From SHZI01 sp964407855 (lineage in GTDB: Bacteria > Pseudomonadota > Gammaproteobacteria > Steroidobacterales > GCA-2729495), in contig CAYOXI010000001.1 in NCBI GenBank assembly GCA_964407855.1, positions 41,128 to 105,127 of the forward strand: DNA of 64,000 nt. The letters run 5' to 3'. The position numbers and the translations under genes are program-made. This document shows positions 25,512 through 35,272 of this stretch, in pieces (position 1 is the stretch's first letter; each line of letters begins with the position of its first letter). The notes beneath the pieces were generated by a model. It was not told where the DNA came from, did no database searches, and saw nothing but the letters and a program-made list of their open reading frames with translations.

Positions 25512-27467
25512 TCAGGCTCCAATCACGAGCCAGCCCACGAGCAGGGCAAGGCCGACAATCATCGCAAACGCATAGTGGTACAGGTAGCCACTCTGCAACT
25601 GGCGGATCACCCGCGATGCCAGCCCGACCAGCCGGCCAGTGCCGTTGACGAGTGCCCCGTCGATGATGGTGATATCGCCGACTCGCCAGAGGAGTTCACC
25701 CAGCTTACGGCTGCCCCTCGCCAGGATCCGCTCGTTGAAGTCATCGAAGTAGTACTTGTTGAGCAGCAGCTTGTGTAGCCCGGCAAGTCGCCCGGTGATG
25801 GCGGGCAGGCTGCCCGGATTTCGCAGGTACAGGTACCAGGCAACCACCGCGCCGGCCAGGGCCAGGTATGGCACCGGTGCCGCGAAGGCATGCAGGATGT
25901 AGGCAGCGGGTCCCTTGAAGTCACGGCCCAGCTCGGCGAGCACATCGTTGGCCGGCAGGACGAAGATCGACTGACCGAAGAAGTCGCCGAAGACCACTGA
26001 GGTCACGGTGGGCCAGCCGAGGATCACGGAAGGAATGGCAAGCAGGATGAGGGGCACGGTGATCACCCAGGGCGACTCATGGAGGTGATCCCGGGTGTCA
26101 GCGTCCATGCGCTCCCGGCCATGAAACACGAGGAAGTACATGCGAAACGAGTACAGGGAGGTGACGAACACCCCGATCAGCAGGCACCAGAACGCATAGG
26201 TTGACCAGGGCCCGGTGCCATGACCGACCGCCTCGATCAGGGCGTCCTTCGAGAAGAAGCCGGAAAACCCCGGAAAACCGATCAGTGACAGGGTACCGAT
26301 CAGGCAGGTCAGCCAGGTAATGGGCAGGTAGCGCCGCAACCCGCCCATCCGCCGGATGTCCTGTTCGTGGTGCATCGCGATGATCACCGAGCCGGCCGCC
26401 AGGAACAGCAGGGCTTTGAAGAAGGCGTGCGTCATCAGGTGGAAGATGCCGGCTGCGTAGGCGCTCGCACCGAGCGCCGCTGTCATGTAGCCGAGCTGCG
26501 ACAGCGTTGAGTAGGCCACCACCCGCTTGATGTCGTTCTGCACGATGCCGAGAAAGCCCGTGAACAGGGCCGTCGTAGCGCCGACCACCAGCACGACTGT
26601 CAGGGCCGTCGCAGAGTACTCGAACAGCGGTGACATCCGGGCCACCATGAACACCCCCGCAGTCACCATCGTGGCCGCATGGATCAGGGCCGAGATCGGC
26701 GTGGGACCCTCCATCGAGTCCGGCAGCCACACATGCAGGGGCATCTGGGCGGACTTGCCCATCGCGCCGACGAACAGCAGGATGCAGCCCACCGAAAGGA
26801 GCGACCAGGACACCCCGGGAATGACCTCGACGGTTTGAGTGCTCATCTCCGGCGCCTTGGCAAACACCGTCGCGTAGTCAAGGCTGCCGCTCGCCGCCAG
26901 GATGAGCGCGATGCCAAGAAGAAAGCCGAAGTCCCCCACGCGATTGACAAGAAAGGCCTTCAGATTGGCGACGATTGCCGTCGGCCGCGTGTACCAGAAG
27001 CCGATCAGCAGATACGACACCACGCCAACCGCCTCCCAGCCGAAGAACAGCTGGAGGAAGTTGTTCGACATCACCAGCGTGAGCATGGCGAAGGTGAAAA
27101 GGGAGATGTAGCTGAAGAAACGCTGATAGCCGGTATCATCATGCATGTAGCCGATGGTGTAGATGTGCACCATCAGCGACACGGACGTAACCACCACCAT
27201 CATCAGGGCGCTCAGCCGGTCGATGAGGAACCCGACCTCCATCTGGATGCCATCGACCAGTGCCCAGGTATAGATGGATCCGTTGAATGCCGGGGCGCCG
27301 TCGAAGGCCTGAGCCTTCAGCACCATCAGCGACAGCACGAAGGAAACGCCCACCCCGAGGATGGTAATCGTGTGGGCTCCGGTGCGGCCGATCAGCCCGC
27401 CGAACAGTCCCGCGACGATAGCGGCCACCAGGGGGCAAAGCACGATGGCCAGGTAAATCTGCTCCAC
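25512..27467 (-). CDS. nuoL: NADH-quinone oxidoreductase subunit L
   Basis: Distal antiporter-like subunit of complex I that carries the long lateral helix. 651 residues; the core is marked by GKSAQMPLHVWLPDSMEGPTP (about 230-250) and NDIKRVVAYSTLSQLGYM, with FFGWEAVGVVSYLLIGFW upstream. The C-terminal extension (from about 520) matches the amphipathic lateral helix plus terminal transmembrane helix. It starts 4 nt after the nuoK stop. Confidence 0.97.
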   Translation of the reverse strand: MEQIYLAIVLCPLVAAIVAGLFGGLIGRTGAHTITILGVGVSFVLSLMVLKAQAFDGAPAFNGSIYTWALVDGIQMEVGFLIDRLSALMMVVVTSVSLMVHIYTIGYMHDDTGYQRFFSYISLFTFAMLTLVMSNNFLQLFFGWEAVGVVSYLLIGFWYTRPTAIVANLKAFLVNRVGDFGFLLGIALILAASGSLDYATVFAKAPEMSTQTVEVIPGVSWSLLSVGCILLFVGAMGKSAQMPLHVWLPDSMEGPTPISALIHAATMVTAGVFMVARMSPLFEYSATALTVVLVVGATTALFTGFLGIVQNDIKRVVAYSTLSQLGYMTAALGASAYAAGIFHLMTHAFFKALLFLAAGSVIIAMHHEQDIRRMGGLRRYLPITWLTCLIGTLSLIGFPGFSGFFSKDALIEAVGHGTGPWSTYAFWCLLIGVFVTSLYSFRMYFLVFHGRERMDADTRDHLHESPWVITVPLILLAIPSVILGWPTVTSVVFGDFFGQSIFVLPANDVLAELGRDFKGPAAYILHAFAAPVPYLALAGAVVAWYLYLRNPGSLPAITGRLAGLHKLLLNKYYFDDFNERILARGSRKLGELLWRVGDITIIDGALVNGTGRLVGLASRVIRQLQSGYLYHYAFAMIVGLALLVGWLVIGA

Positions 27468-27471
27468 GCCG

Positions 27472-27780
27472 TTACCCCTTCAGCACATCGAGTTCCTGCA
27501 CGTTGATGCTCCGGCTCGTCCGGAACAGCACGACAAGAATGGCGAGTCCGATGGCTGCCTCGGCAGCCGCCACCGTGAGGATGAAGAAGACGAAGACCTG
27601 GCCGGCCGGATCATCCAGGTAGCGTGAGAAGGCGATAAAGTTGAAGTTGACGGCCAGCAACAGGAGTTCGACACACATCAGCAGCACGATGACATTCTTG
27701 CGGTTGAGAAAGATGCCGGCGACGCTGATCGCAAACAGCAGGGCAGACAGGCTCAGGTAGTGTTCCAGCCCCACCATCAT
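27472..27780 (-). CDS. nuoK: NADH-quinone oxidoreductase subunit K
   Basis: Small membrane subunit of complex I. 102 residues with three transmembrane helices and the conserved membrane glutamates in MCVELLLLAVNF and TVAAAEAAIGLAIL. Its ATG overlaps the nuoJ TGA by 4 nt. Confidence 0.97.
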   Translation of the reverse strand: MMVGLEHYLSLSALLFAISVAGIFLNRKNVIVLLMCVELLLLAVNFNFIAFSRYLDDPAGQVFVFFILTVAAAEAAIGLAILVVLFRTSRSINVQELDVLKG

Positions 27781-28376
27781 TCCTGCTCCGACTTCATGGC
27801 AACGATTCGTATCCGGTCGGCACGACGCGTGGCGACCTGCTTGCCCACGTCCTGCACCTTGAGCCCCGGCCGGCGACGCATGGTAAGCAGGATGGCCGCA
27901 ACGATCGCCAGCAGCAGGAGCATGGCCGCAAGCTCGAACGGATACAGGTATTGCGTGTAAAGGACCTTGCCGAGTTCTTCGGTGCTCGAGTAGTCGGCAC
28001 CACGGGGCACAAGCTCACTGCCAACGGGCAGGCCGCTGCTTCGGAACCAGATGACGAAGCCGATCTCGAGGCTGATGATGCCCGCGACGATCGCCCCGAC
28101 CGGCGCATAGCGGAGGAAGCCCTCGCGCATGCTGGCGGTGTTCACGTCGAGCATCATCACCACGAACAGGAACAGCACCATCACCGCACCGACGTACACC
28201 AGCACCAGCACGATCGCCAGGAACTCCGCCTCAAGCAGCAGCCAGAGCACCGCGCTGGTCACGAAGGCCAGGATCAGCCACAGCGCCGCGTGGACCGGAT
28301 TGCGGACGGTGATCACGCCGATTGCGGCGCCAAGCAGCACCGTGGCCAGGCCGTAGAAGAGCAGGGTCTGGAACAT
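27777..28376 (-). CDS. nuoJ: NADH-quinone oxidoreductase subunit J
   Basis: Membrane subunit of complex I. 199 residues with five predicted transmembrane helices; the conserved VLVYVGAVMVLFLFVVMMLD segment (helix 3 with its pi-bulge region) lies near 55-75. It lies 30 nt after nuoI and overlaps nuoK. Confidence 0.96.
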   Translation of the reverse strand: MFQTLLFYGLATVLLGAAIGVITVRNPVHAALWLILAFVTSAVLWLLLEAEFLAIVLVLVYVGAVMVLFLFVVMMLDVNTASMREGFLRYAPVGAIVAGIISLEIGFVIWFRSSGLPVGSELVPRGADYSSTEELGKVLYTQYLYPFELAAMLLLLAIVAAILLTMRRRPGLKVQDVGKQVATRRADRIRIVAMKSEQE

Positions 28377-28406
28377 CTGTATCTGTATCTGGCTCGCAGG
28401 CGGGTT

Positions 28407-28904
28407 TCAGCGGTAGCGGGCGTCGGCAGCACGGTCGGCCGCAATCATGGCCTCAAACTTGTCGCCTACCGCCAGCAGCTTGTCCTTGTTCATGATGTTC
28501 TCGCCGCGGTTCTCCATGTGGTATTCAAAGATCCGGGTCTCCACGATTGCGTCCACCGGGCACGACTCTTCGCAGAACCCGCAATAGATGCACTTGAACA
28601 GGTCGATATCGTAACGGGTGGTTCGGCGGGTCCCGTCGGGTCCTGTATCCGACTCGATGGTGATCGCCGCGGCAGGGCAGACGGCCTGGCAGAGCTTGCA
28701 GGCTATGCAGCGCTCCTCCCCGTTGGGGTAGCGACGAAGGGCATGAAGACCGCGAAAGCGGGGCGACTGGGGGGTCTTCTCCTCCGGGTACTGGATTGTC
28801 ACCTTGCGCACGAACAGATTTACCAGGGTGAGTCGCAGCCCCTTGAGGAGTTCCCAGAGCGTAAAACTCCTGATCACGTCGGCGAATGAGTTCGTGGTCA
28901 TCAC
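28407..28904 (-). CDS. nuoI: NADH-quinone oxidoreductase subunit I (two 4Fe-4S clusters)
   Basis: Ferredoxin-like peripheral-arm subunit carrying clusters N6a and N6b that pass electrons toward N2. 165 residues with two CxxCxxCxxxCP motifs: CIACKLCQAVCP (about 66-77) and CIYCGFCEESCP (about 105-116). It lies 12 nt after nuoH. Confidence 0.98.
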   Translation of the reverse strand: MMTTNSFADVIRSFTLWELLKGLRLTLVNLFVRKVTIQYPEEKTPQSPRFRGLHALRRYPNGEERCIACKLCQAVCPAAAITIESDTGPDGTRRTTRYDIDLFKCIYCGFCEESCPVDAIVETRIFEYHMENRGENIMNKDKLLAVGDKFEAMIAADRAADARYR

Positions 28905-28916
28905 ATTGTCCTTGTG

Positions 28917-29996
28917 TCAGCTGGCCCAGGGTCCCACCTGGAACACGGCCATGGCACCTTCCACGATGATCCAGACGATGGTAACTGGAATGAAAACCTT
29001 CCAGCCCAGGCGCATGATCTGGTCATAGCGGTAGCGCGGGAATGTGGCGCGAAACCAGAGAAAGCAGAACAGGAAGAACGCGATCTTGAAGGCCAGCCAG
29101 TGGATGCCGGGTGCCCGGATCACTTGGAGGATGCTGCCGTCGAGAAACGCAAACACAGGGCCCGCAAACAGGGATTGCCAGCCGCCAAAGAACAGTACCG
29201 CAGTGAGTGCGGCAATCAGGATCATGTTGGCGTATTCAGCGAGAAAGAAGATGGCGAAGGCCACGCCGGAATATTCGACGTGAAAGCCGGCCACAATCTC
29301 CGACTCGCCCTCTGCCACGTCAAACGGAGCCCGGTTGGTCTCCGCCACGCCGGATATGAAGTAAACGACGAAAAGCGGAAACAGCGGCAGCCAGAACCAG
29401 CTGAAGAGGCCTCCGGACTGGGCCTCGACGATCTTCCCGAGATTGAGACTCCCGCCGGCCATCAGCACACCCACCAGCGCGAAACCCATCGCGATCTCAT
29501 AGGCCACGATCTGGGCGGCCGACCGCATGGCGCCAAGGAGGGCATATTTCGAGTTGGATGCCCAGCCGGCCAGAATCACGCCATAGACGCCCAGTGATGT
29601 GAGGGCGAGGACGTACAGCAGGCCGGCATCAATATCTGCAATCGCAAAGCCCGGGAACAGGGGGATCACGGCCCAGGCAGCCAGTGCCGGGATTATCGAC
29701 AGCAGGGGTGCCACGATGAACAGGAAACGATTGGCGCTGGAGGGAACGACCACCTCCTTGAGCAGCAGCTTGATCACGTCGGCGAAGGGCTGCAGCCAGC
29801 CCCGGGGCCCCACGCGGTTTGGGCCGATCCTGTTCTGCATGTAGCCGATCACCTTCCGCTCAAGGTAGGTGAGAAAGGCCACGCAGAGGATAACCACCAC
29901 GGTCAGTGCGAGGATCTGGCCGACGATCACCAGCAGTTCCCGCACAAGGGCGGGCAGGGCCAGCCAGGCGCTTGCAGGAAAACTGACTGCGTTCAC
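28917..29996 (-). CDS. nuoH: NADH-quinone oxidoreductase subunit H
   Basis: Membrane subunit that joins the arms and forms much of the quinone chamber. From GTG 29996 the protein is 359 residues. Conserved loops are visible (YLERKVIGYMQNRIGPNRVGP, GWASNSKYALLGAMRSAAQ, AETNRAPFDVAEGESEIVAG), along with about eight transmembrane helices. The open frame runs up to 30305, but that part overlaps nuoG. No strong Shine-Dalgarno is seen before the GTG. Confidence 0.95.
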   Translation of the reverse strand: MNAVSFPASAWLALPALVRELLVIVGQILALTVVVILCVAFLTYLERKVIGYMQNRIGPNRVGPRGWLQPFADVIKLLLKEVVVPSSANRFLFIVAPLLSIIPALAAWAVIPLFPGFAIADIDAGLLYVLALTSLGVYGVILAGWASNSKYALLGAMRSAAQIVAYEIAMGFALVGVLMAGGSLNLGKIVEAQSGGLFSWFWLPLFPLFVVYFISGVAETNRAPFDVAEGESEIVAGFHVEYSGVAFAIFFLAEYANMILIAALTAVLFFGGWQSLFAGPVFAFLDGSILQVIRAPGIHWLAFKIAFFLFCFLWFRATFPRYRYDQIMRLGWKVFIPVTIVWIIVEGAMAVFQVGPWAS

Positions 29997-30007
29997 GGGG
30001 CCGGGTC

Positions 30008-32155
30008 TCAGGCGTTGCGCCGGGCGGCCGGGACCGGGGACCCGGCCACCGAGAGCGCCTCGCTGGTCTGTTGTAGGGAGGTGGCCCGGCGCAGCAGCGC
30101 GTCGAGCTGGTACATGGGTACGTCCAGCTCGGCCAGACTCACGGTGGCCGGTGTCGTAGCCGGCGGAATGGCAGTCTGGGCTACCGTGTTGTCTGCCTGG
30201 ATATCGCCCGCCACCCGGCGGACAGCCGCCAGTATCTCGCCAGCCGTAGCGTACTCGCAGTCGGGCATCCCGAGCAGGTTGCCGAGGACCCGCAGGACCT
30301 TCCACGCCGGACGGCTGTTGCCTACCGGGCTCGCGACACCCCCGAAGCTCTGCCAGCTGCCAGCGCAGTTCACGAAGGTGCCAGCGGTCTCGGCAAAGGT
30401 ACCGACCGGCAGTACGACGTCGGCCTCAGCCGCCACGGACAGGCCCAGAAACGGCGTCAGCGCCAGCACGAAGCGGGCGTCGCCGAGGGCTGCGAGCGCC
30501 CCCGCGCCATCCCCACAGTCCGCTTCCGGCTCCACATGCAGCAGCACCAGCCCGTCGGGTGGCCGGGCAATCATCTCCGGCAGGTTGCGCCCGGCCCGCT
30601 CCACGGGCACCCCGGCGGGGCCCCGGTGCGGGAGAACGCCCGCGAGGGCGAGACCCGCGCTGTTGGCGCCGGCCGTCAGGTAGCCCAGTCGCGCCCCGGT
30701 CTGGCGGGCGAGATCGCCGGCGGCCTGGCGCAGGTCTGCAAAACGCGGATGTTGCGCAGCCAGCTGTCCGAGCACGATGACACCACGCTCTGCGTTGGCA
30801 AGTTGCGCAGCAAGAGAGGCTTGAGCGCCGCTCCCGTCGCCGTCAGCCAGCTGGCGTACGCCAGCGGCCAGATCGAGGCCTGTCTCCAGGTAGCCGGCAA
30901 CCGGATGGAGGTACTCGTAACGCACCGGGTTCACGAAGATCACGGCTGCACCGCGCAGCGCCGCCTTGCGGACCCGGTGCGCGAGCAACGGAGCTTCCCG
31001 ACGGATATCGGACCCGACGATGACTACCACGTCGGCGGCTTCAATGTCGGCCAGCTGCATGCCCAGCCCGGGCAAAACGGGGTCCCGTTCCTGGAGCCGG
31101 AAATCCCGGCGGCGGAGCCGGTGATCGAGGTTATCGGACCCGAGGTGTCGAAACAGTCGCTGGAGCAGGAAGCCCTCCTCGGTTGTGCTCGACGGCGACA
31201 CCCAGGCACCAATACCTTCGCCACCGGCACCTGCCGTCCGGGACAGGCCGTCGGCCGCAGCCTTTAGTGCCAGTTCCCAGCTGACAGGCCGCAATACGCC
31301 ATCGTGGCGCACCATGGGTTCATGCAGGCGATCGGCTGCATAGACGCCCTCGTAGCTGAAGCGGTCCCGATCGGCGAGCCAGGTTTCGTTGATGGCCTCG
31401 TTGGCCCGGGGGACCATACGCTTGATCTTGCCGAGCAGGACGTGCGCGTCCATGTTCGAGCCTACGCAGTCGTGAGGCGCAACCGTCGGGAGAGCCTGCA
31501 TCTCCCAGGACCGGGCACTGAACCGGTAGGGTTTGCTATTGAGGGCACCGACCGGGCAGAGGTCGATGATGTTGCCTGAAAGTTCGTGATCGACACTCTT
31601 CTCCACAAAGGTGCTGATCTCCATACGCTCGCCGCGCCCGATGGTGCCGAGTTCCTGGATACCGGCAATTTCCTGGCCGAAGCGCACGCAGCGGGTACAG
31701 TGGATACAGCGGGTCATGTCGGTGGATACGAGGGGACCGATGTCCTTGTCCTTGACGACACGCTTGCGCTCGGTAAACCGGGCAACATCCCGGCCGAAGC
31801 CCATGGCGAGGTCCTGGAGCTCGCATTCGCCGCCCTGGTCGCAGATCGGACAGTCCAGAGGGTGATTGATCAGCAGGAACTCCATCGTGGCCTTCTGGGC
31901 ACCAATGGCCTTCGCAGACTTCGTCTCGACCTTCATGCCATTGGTCACAGGCGTTGCGCAGGCGGGCAGCGGTTTCGGGGCGTTGGCAACCTCGACGAGA
32001 CACATCCGGCAGTTGGCGGCAATGGACAGCTTCGGGTGATAGCAGAAACGCGGCACGTAGATCCCCGCCCGGTCGGTGACGGCAATCAGCATCTCGCCAG
32101 GCCTCGCATCCAGCCCGACGCCATTGACCTCGATACGGATCGTGTTGTCCGGCAC
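30008..32155 (-). CDS. nuoG: NADH-quinone oxidoreductase subunit G
   Basis: Large iron-sulfur subunit of the peripheral arm. 715 residues: an N-terminal 2Fe-2S ferredoxin domain (CYHPKLSIAANCRMC), the HxxxCxxC motif HPLDCPICDQGGEC, the CIHCTRC cluster motif, then a molybdopterin-oxidoreductase-like domain that has lost its cofactor role. It is shorter than E. coli NuoG (about 900) and lacks the N7 cysteine motif as far as I can see. It starts 3 nt after nuoF. Confidence 0.96.
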   Translation of the reverse strand: MPDNTIRIEVNGVGLDARPGEMLIAVTDRAGIYVPRFCYHPKLSIAANCRMCLVEVANAPKPLPACATPVTNGMKVETKSAKAIGAQKATMEFLLINHPLDCPICDQGGECELQDLAMGFGRDVARFTERKRVVKDKDIGPLVSTDMTRCIHCTRCVRFGQEIAGIQELGTIGRGERMEISTFVEKSVDHELSGNIIDLCPVGALNSKPYRFSARSWEMQALPTVAPHDCVGSNMDAHVLLGKIKRMVPRANEAINETWLADRDRFSYEGVYAADRLHEPMVRHDGVLRPVSWELALKAAADGLSRTAGAGGEGIGAWVSPSSTTEEGFLLQRLFRHLGSDNLDHRLRRRDFRLQERDPVLPGLGMQLADIEAADVVVIVGSDIRREAPLLAHRVRKAALRGAAVIFVNPVRYEYLHPVAGYLETGLDLAAGVRQLADGDGSGAQASLAAQLANAERGVIVLGQLAAQHPRFADLRQAAGDLARQTGARLGYLTAGANSAGLALAGVLPHRGPAGVPVERAGRNLPEMIARPPDGLVLLHVEPEADCGDGAGALAALGDARFVLALTPFLGLSVAAEADVVLPVGTFAETAGTFVNCAGSWQSFGGVASPVGNSRPAWKVLRVLGNLLGMPDCEYATAGEILAAVRRVAGDIQADNTVAQTAIPPATTPATVSLAELDVPMYQLDALLRRATSLQQTSEALSVAGSPVPAARRNA

Positions 32156-32158
32156 GGG

Positions 32159-33472
32159 TCAGGCGGCCTCCGACCGGGGATCCACGATTGAACGTCCGCC
32201 GTTTTCGATCATGTATCTGAACTCATGGATGAAGTGCCGGAGAAAACTCTGCACAGGCCAGGCAGCGGCATCGCCGAGCGCGCAGATCGTGTGACCCTCG
32301 ATGCGATTGGCCACGTCGAGGAGCAGGCGGAGATCGTCCTCGCGCCCCCCGCCATCGAGGATTCGGGACAGCACCCGATAAAGCCAGCCGGTGCCCTCCC
32401 GGCAGGGTGTGCACTGCCCACAGGACTCCGCGTAATAGAAGCGCGAAATCCGGCGGAGCATTGCCACCATGCAGGTCGTGTCATCCATGATGACCACCGC
32501 CCCGGTGCCGAAGGAACTACCAATCTTCTTCAGGCCGTTGTAGTCCATCGTGGCGTCGATGATTGCTGCTGCGGGCACGACAGGCACCGAGGATCCACCC
32601 GGAATCACCGCCTTCAGTACCCGGCCCTCCTTCATGCCCCCGCAGATATCCAGCAGGTCGCGGAATGGAATGCCCATCGGCAACTCGTAGTTGCCGGGCT
32701 TTTGTACATGACCGGACACCGAGAACAGTGCGGTCCCGCCCGAACCGTCGGGCCCCAGATCCGCGAACCACTTGGGCCCGCGGCGCAGGATGGTCGGCAC
32801 GGATGCGAAGGTCTGCGTGTTGTTGATCGTGGTAGGCCGCCCGTACAGGCCAAAGCCGGCCGGAAACGGCGGCTTGAAGCGGGGCTTGCCAGGCTTGCCT
32901 TCGAGGGATTCGAGGAGCGCGGTCTCCTCGCCACAGATGTACGCGCCGGCGCCGACAAAGGTATGCAGGTCGAAATCGATTCCGGATCCGCGAACATTAC
33001 GGCCGAGCAGTCCGGCAGCGTAGGCCTCTGCGACGGCCGCTTCGAAAACCGGCACCGGCTCGTCAAGGAACTCCCCGCGGATGTAGTTGTAGCCCACGGT
33101 TGCGCCCATCGCGAAGCCGCCGATGGCCATGCCTTCGATGATGGCGTGTGGGTTGTAGCGCAGGATTTCGCGGTCATGGCAGGTTCCGGGCTCGCTCTCG
33201 TCGGAGTTACAGACCACATACCTCTGGCCGGGCGCATCCCTGGGCATGAAACTCCACTTGACGCCCGTCGGGAAACCCGCGCCACCCCGGCCCCGAAGGC
33301 CGGAAGCCTTGACGCCATCAATCACCTGCTCACGGGTGAGCGCGCCGGAGAGGATCTGCTCCCAGACCTCGTAGCCACCCAGCTTCCGGTACGTGGCCAG
33401 GCTGGCCGGATCGGTGTGCCCGAGCGTGGCGAAACAGACGAGGTTCTGCCCGTACCGGGCTGCTTCAGTCAT
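32159..33472 (-). CDS. nuoF: NADH-quinone oxidoreductase subunit F (NADH- and FMN-binding)
   Basis: Entry point of complex I: oxidises NADH, reduces FMN and holds cluster N3. 437 residues with the glycine-rich NADH site GRGGAGFPTGVKW, the FMN-site segment GAGAYICGEETALLESLEG and the 4Fe-4S motif SCGQCTPCREG with a later cysteine (HTICALGDAA). The start is ATG 33472, which overlaps the nuoE end by 8 nt; upstream extension to 33496 is unlikely. Confidence 0.97.
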   Translation of the reverse strand: MTEAARYGQNLVCFATLGHTDPASLATYRKLGGYEVWEQILSGALTREQVIDGVKASGLRGRGGAGFPTGVKWSFMPRDAPGQRYVVCNSDESEPGTCHDREILRYNPHAIIEGMAIGGFAMGATVGYNYIRGEFLDEPVPVFEAAVAEAYAAGLLGRNVRGSGIDFDLHTFVGAGAYICGEETALLESLEGKPGKPRFKPPFPAGFGLYGRPTTINNTQTFASVPTILRRGPKWFADLGPDGSGGTALFSVSGHVQKPGNYELPMGIPFRDLLDICGGMKEGRVLKAVIPGGSSVPVVPAAAIIDATMDYNGLKKIGSSFGTGAVVIMDDTTCMVAMLRRISRFYYAESCGQCTPCREGTGWLYRVLSRILDGGGREDDLRLLLDVANRIEGHTICALGDAAAWPVQSFLRHFIHEFRYMIENGGRSIVDPRSEAA

Positions 33473-34022
33473 GACCGCCCTCCATGGCCCCGGCAATGCT
33501 GTCGAGGATCTCGTCGACCCGCGCCGGCGTCAGGTTCTCGTAGTAGCGGTGATCCACCATCATCATCGGCGCCCCGCAACAGGCGGCGAGGCACTCCTCT
33601 TCCTTCTTGAGGTAGAACTGGCCATCCGCCGTGCTCTCACCCACCTTGATGCCCAGCTTCTTCTCCACATGGGCAAGGATCTTCTCACCGCCACAGAGCA
33701 TGCAGGAGATGTTGGTGCAGACAGAAATGCTGTGGCGCCCCACCGGCCGGGTCTCAAACATCGAGTAGAAGGACGCCACTTCGAATACCTGGATTGCGGG
33801 CAGAGCCAGATAGGCGGCGATGGCCTCCATCACCTCCCGGGTGAGATGGCCATGATTCTCGTGCTGGGCCGCATGCAGCGCCGCGATCACCGCCGATCGT
33901 TGCCGACCGGCAGGAAAACGGGCCAGCCAGCGGTCAATTTCCGCCTGCACCTGCACCGACAGCCCGGGTGCCGGGTCCTTTGCCACCCCGGGGCCTGCTG
34001 CCATGCCTTCCCCCGAACTCAA
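33465..34022 (-). CDS. nuoE: NADH-quinone oxidoreductase subunit E (2Fe-2S)
   Basis: Thioredoxin-like subunit with cluster N1a, partner of NuoF. 185 residues; the cluster cysteines are seen in SVCTNISCML and in CLAACCGAP. The start is either TTG 34022, overlapping the nuoD stop by 4 nt, or ATG 34004, which has a GGGGGAAGG stretch directly upstream. The family start does not decide between them. Confidence 0.95.
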   Translation of the reverse strand: MSSGEGMAAGPGVAKDPAPGLSVQVQAEIDRWLARFPAGRQRSAVIAALHAAQHENHGHLTREVMEAIAAYLALPAIQVFEVASFYSMFETRPVGRHSISVCTNISCMLCGGEKILAHVEKKLGIKVGESTADGQFYLKKEEECLAACCGAPMMMVDHRYYENLTPARVDEILDSIAGAMEGGHD

Positions 34023-35272
34023 CGGTCAATCTCCCCGAAGACGACATCCAGCGTACCGATCACGGCCACCACGTCCGCCAGCATGTGTCCCTCGACCATC
34101 TCGGCCATCGCGGCCAGATGAGAGAAGCCGGGCGCCCGGACCTTGAGCCGGTAGGGCTTGTTCGCCCCGTCGGAAACCAGGTACACACCGAACTCCCCCT
34201 TGGGATGCTCCACGGCTGCGTAGGCCTCGCCGGCCGGGACGCAGTAGCCTTCGGTAAAGAGCTTGAAATGATGGATGAGGGATTCCATGTCACCCTTCAT
34301 CTCTTCCCGGGTCGGAGGGCTGAACTTGCGATCGGCCAGCATTACAGGACCCGGATTGGCGCGCAGCCAGTCAATGCACTGCCGGACAATACGGTTCGAC
34401 TGGCGCATCTCCTCGATCCGCACGAGGTAGCGGTCATAGCAGTCCCCGTTGACACCTACCGGGATGTCGAAATCCAGGTCCGCGTATACCTCGTAGGGCT
34501 GCTTCTTCCGCAGGTCCCATTCGACGCCTGAGCCGCGCAACATGGGCCCCGTAAAACCGAGCTGGAGCGCGCGATCCGGGCTGACAACGCCGATGTTGAC
34601 GGTGCGCTGCTTCCAGATCCGGTTGTCCGTCAGCAGGGTCTCATAGTCGTCCACGCAGCCCGGGAACCGGTCGGTGAAGGCTTCGAGGAAGTCGAGCAGC
34701 GTACCTTCGCGGGAAACGTTCTGCCGTTTCACCTCGGCGGGCGTCCGGCGCGACGATGCCTGGTAGGCCGGCATCGCATCCGGGAGGTCACGGTAGACGC
34801 CGCCCGGCCGGTAATAGGTTGCATGCATGCGGGTCCCGGATACCGCCTCATAGCAGTCCATGAGATCTTCCCGCTCGCGGAAACAGTAGAGAAATACTGT
34901 CATCGCACCGATATCCAGGCCATGCGCCCCCAGCCACATCAGGTGGTTGAGGATCCGTGTGATTTCATCAAACATCACACGGATGTAGCGGGCGCGAATC
35001 GGCGGCCTCACGCCCAGCAGTTTCTCGATGGCCAGTACATAGCCGTGCTCGTTGCACATCATGGACACATAGTCGAGGCGATCCATGTAGCCGATGCTCT
35101 GGTTGAAAGGCTTGCTCTCGGCCAGCTTCTCGGTGCCCCGGTGCAGCAGTCCGATGTGCGGATCAGCCTTCTGGACGGTCTCGCCGTCCATCTCGAGCAC
35201 CAGTCGCAGCACACCGTGGGCGGCCGGATGCTGGGGACCAAAATTCAGCGTGAAGTTGCGGAACTCAGCCAC
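34019..35272 (-). CDS. nuoD: NADH-quinone oxidoreductase subunit D
   Basis: 49-kDa subunit lining the quinone site, related to NiFe-hydrogenase large subunits. From GTG 35272 it is 417 residues, the normal size, beginning VAEFRNFTLNFGPQHPAAHG. GPQHPAAHGVLRL, HRGTEKL and a C-terminal DVVFGEIDR are typical. nuoC and nuoD are separate genes, unlike the fused nuoCD of E. coli. The GTG overlaps the nuoC stop by 8 nt. Confidence 0.97.
   Translation of the reverse strand: MAEFRNFTLNFGPQHPAAHGVLRLVLEMDGETVQKADPHIGLLHRGTEKLAESKPFNQSIGYMDRLDYVSMMCNEHGYVLAIEKLLGVRPPIRARYIRVMFDEITRILNHLMWLGAHGLDIGAMTVFLYCFREREDLMDCYEAVSGTRMHATYYRPGGVYRDLPDAMPAYQASSRRTPAEVKRQNVSREGTLLDFLEAFTDRFPGCVDDYETLLTDNRIWKQRTVNIGVVSPDRALQLGFTGPMLRGSGVEWDLRKKQPYEVYADLDFDIPVGVNGDCYDRYLVRIEEMRQSNRIVRQCIDWLRANPGPVMLADRKFSPPTREEMKGDMESLIHHFKLFTEGYCVPAGEAYAAVEHPKGEFGVYLVSDGANKPYRLKVRAPGFSHLAAMAEMVEGHMLADVVAVIGTLDVVFGEIDR

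Noticed and set aside
32225..33610. 461-codon plus-strand frame
   Set aside because: Antisense to nuoF and nuoE, which have clear cofactor motifs.
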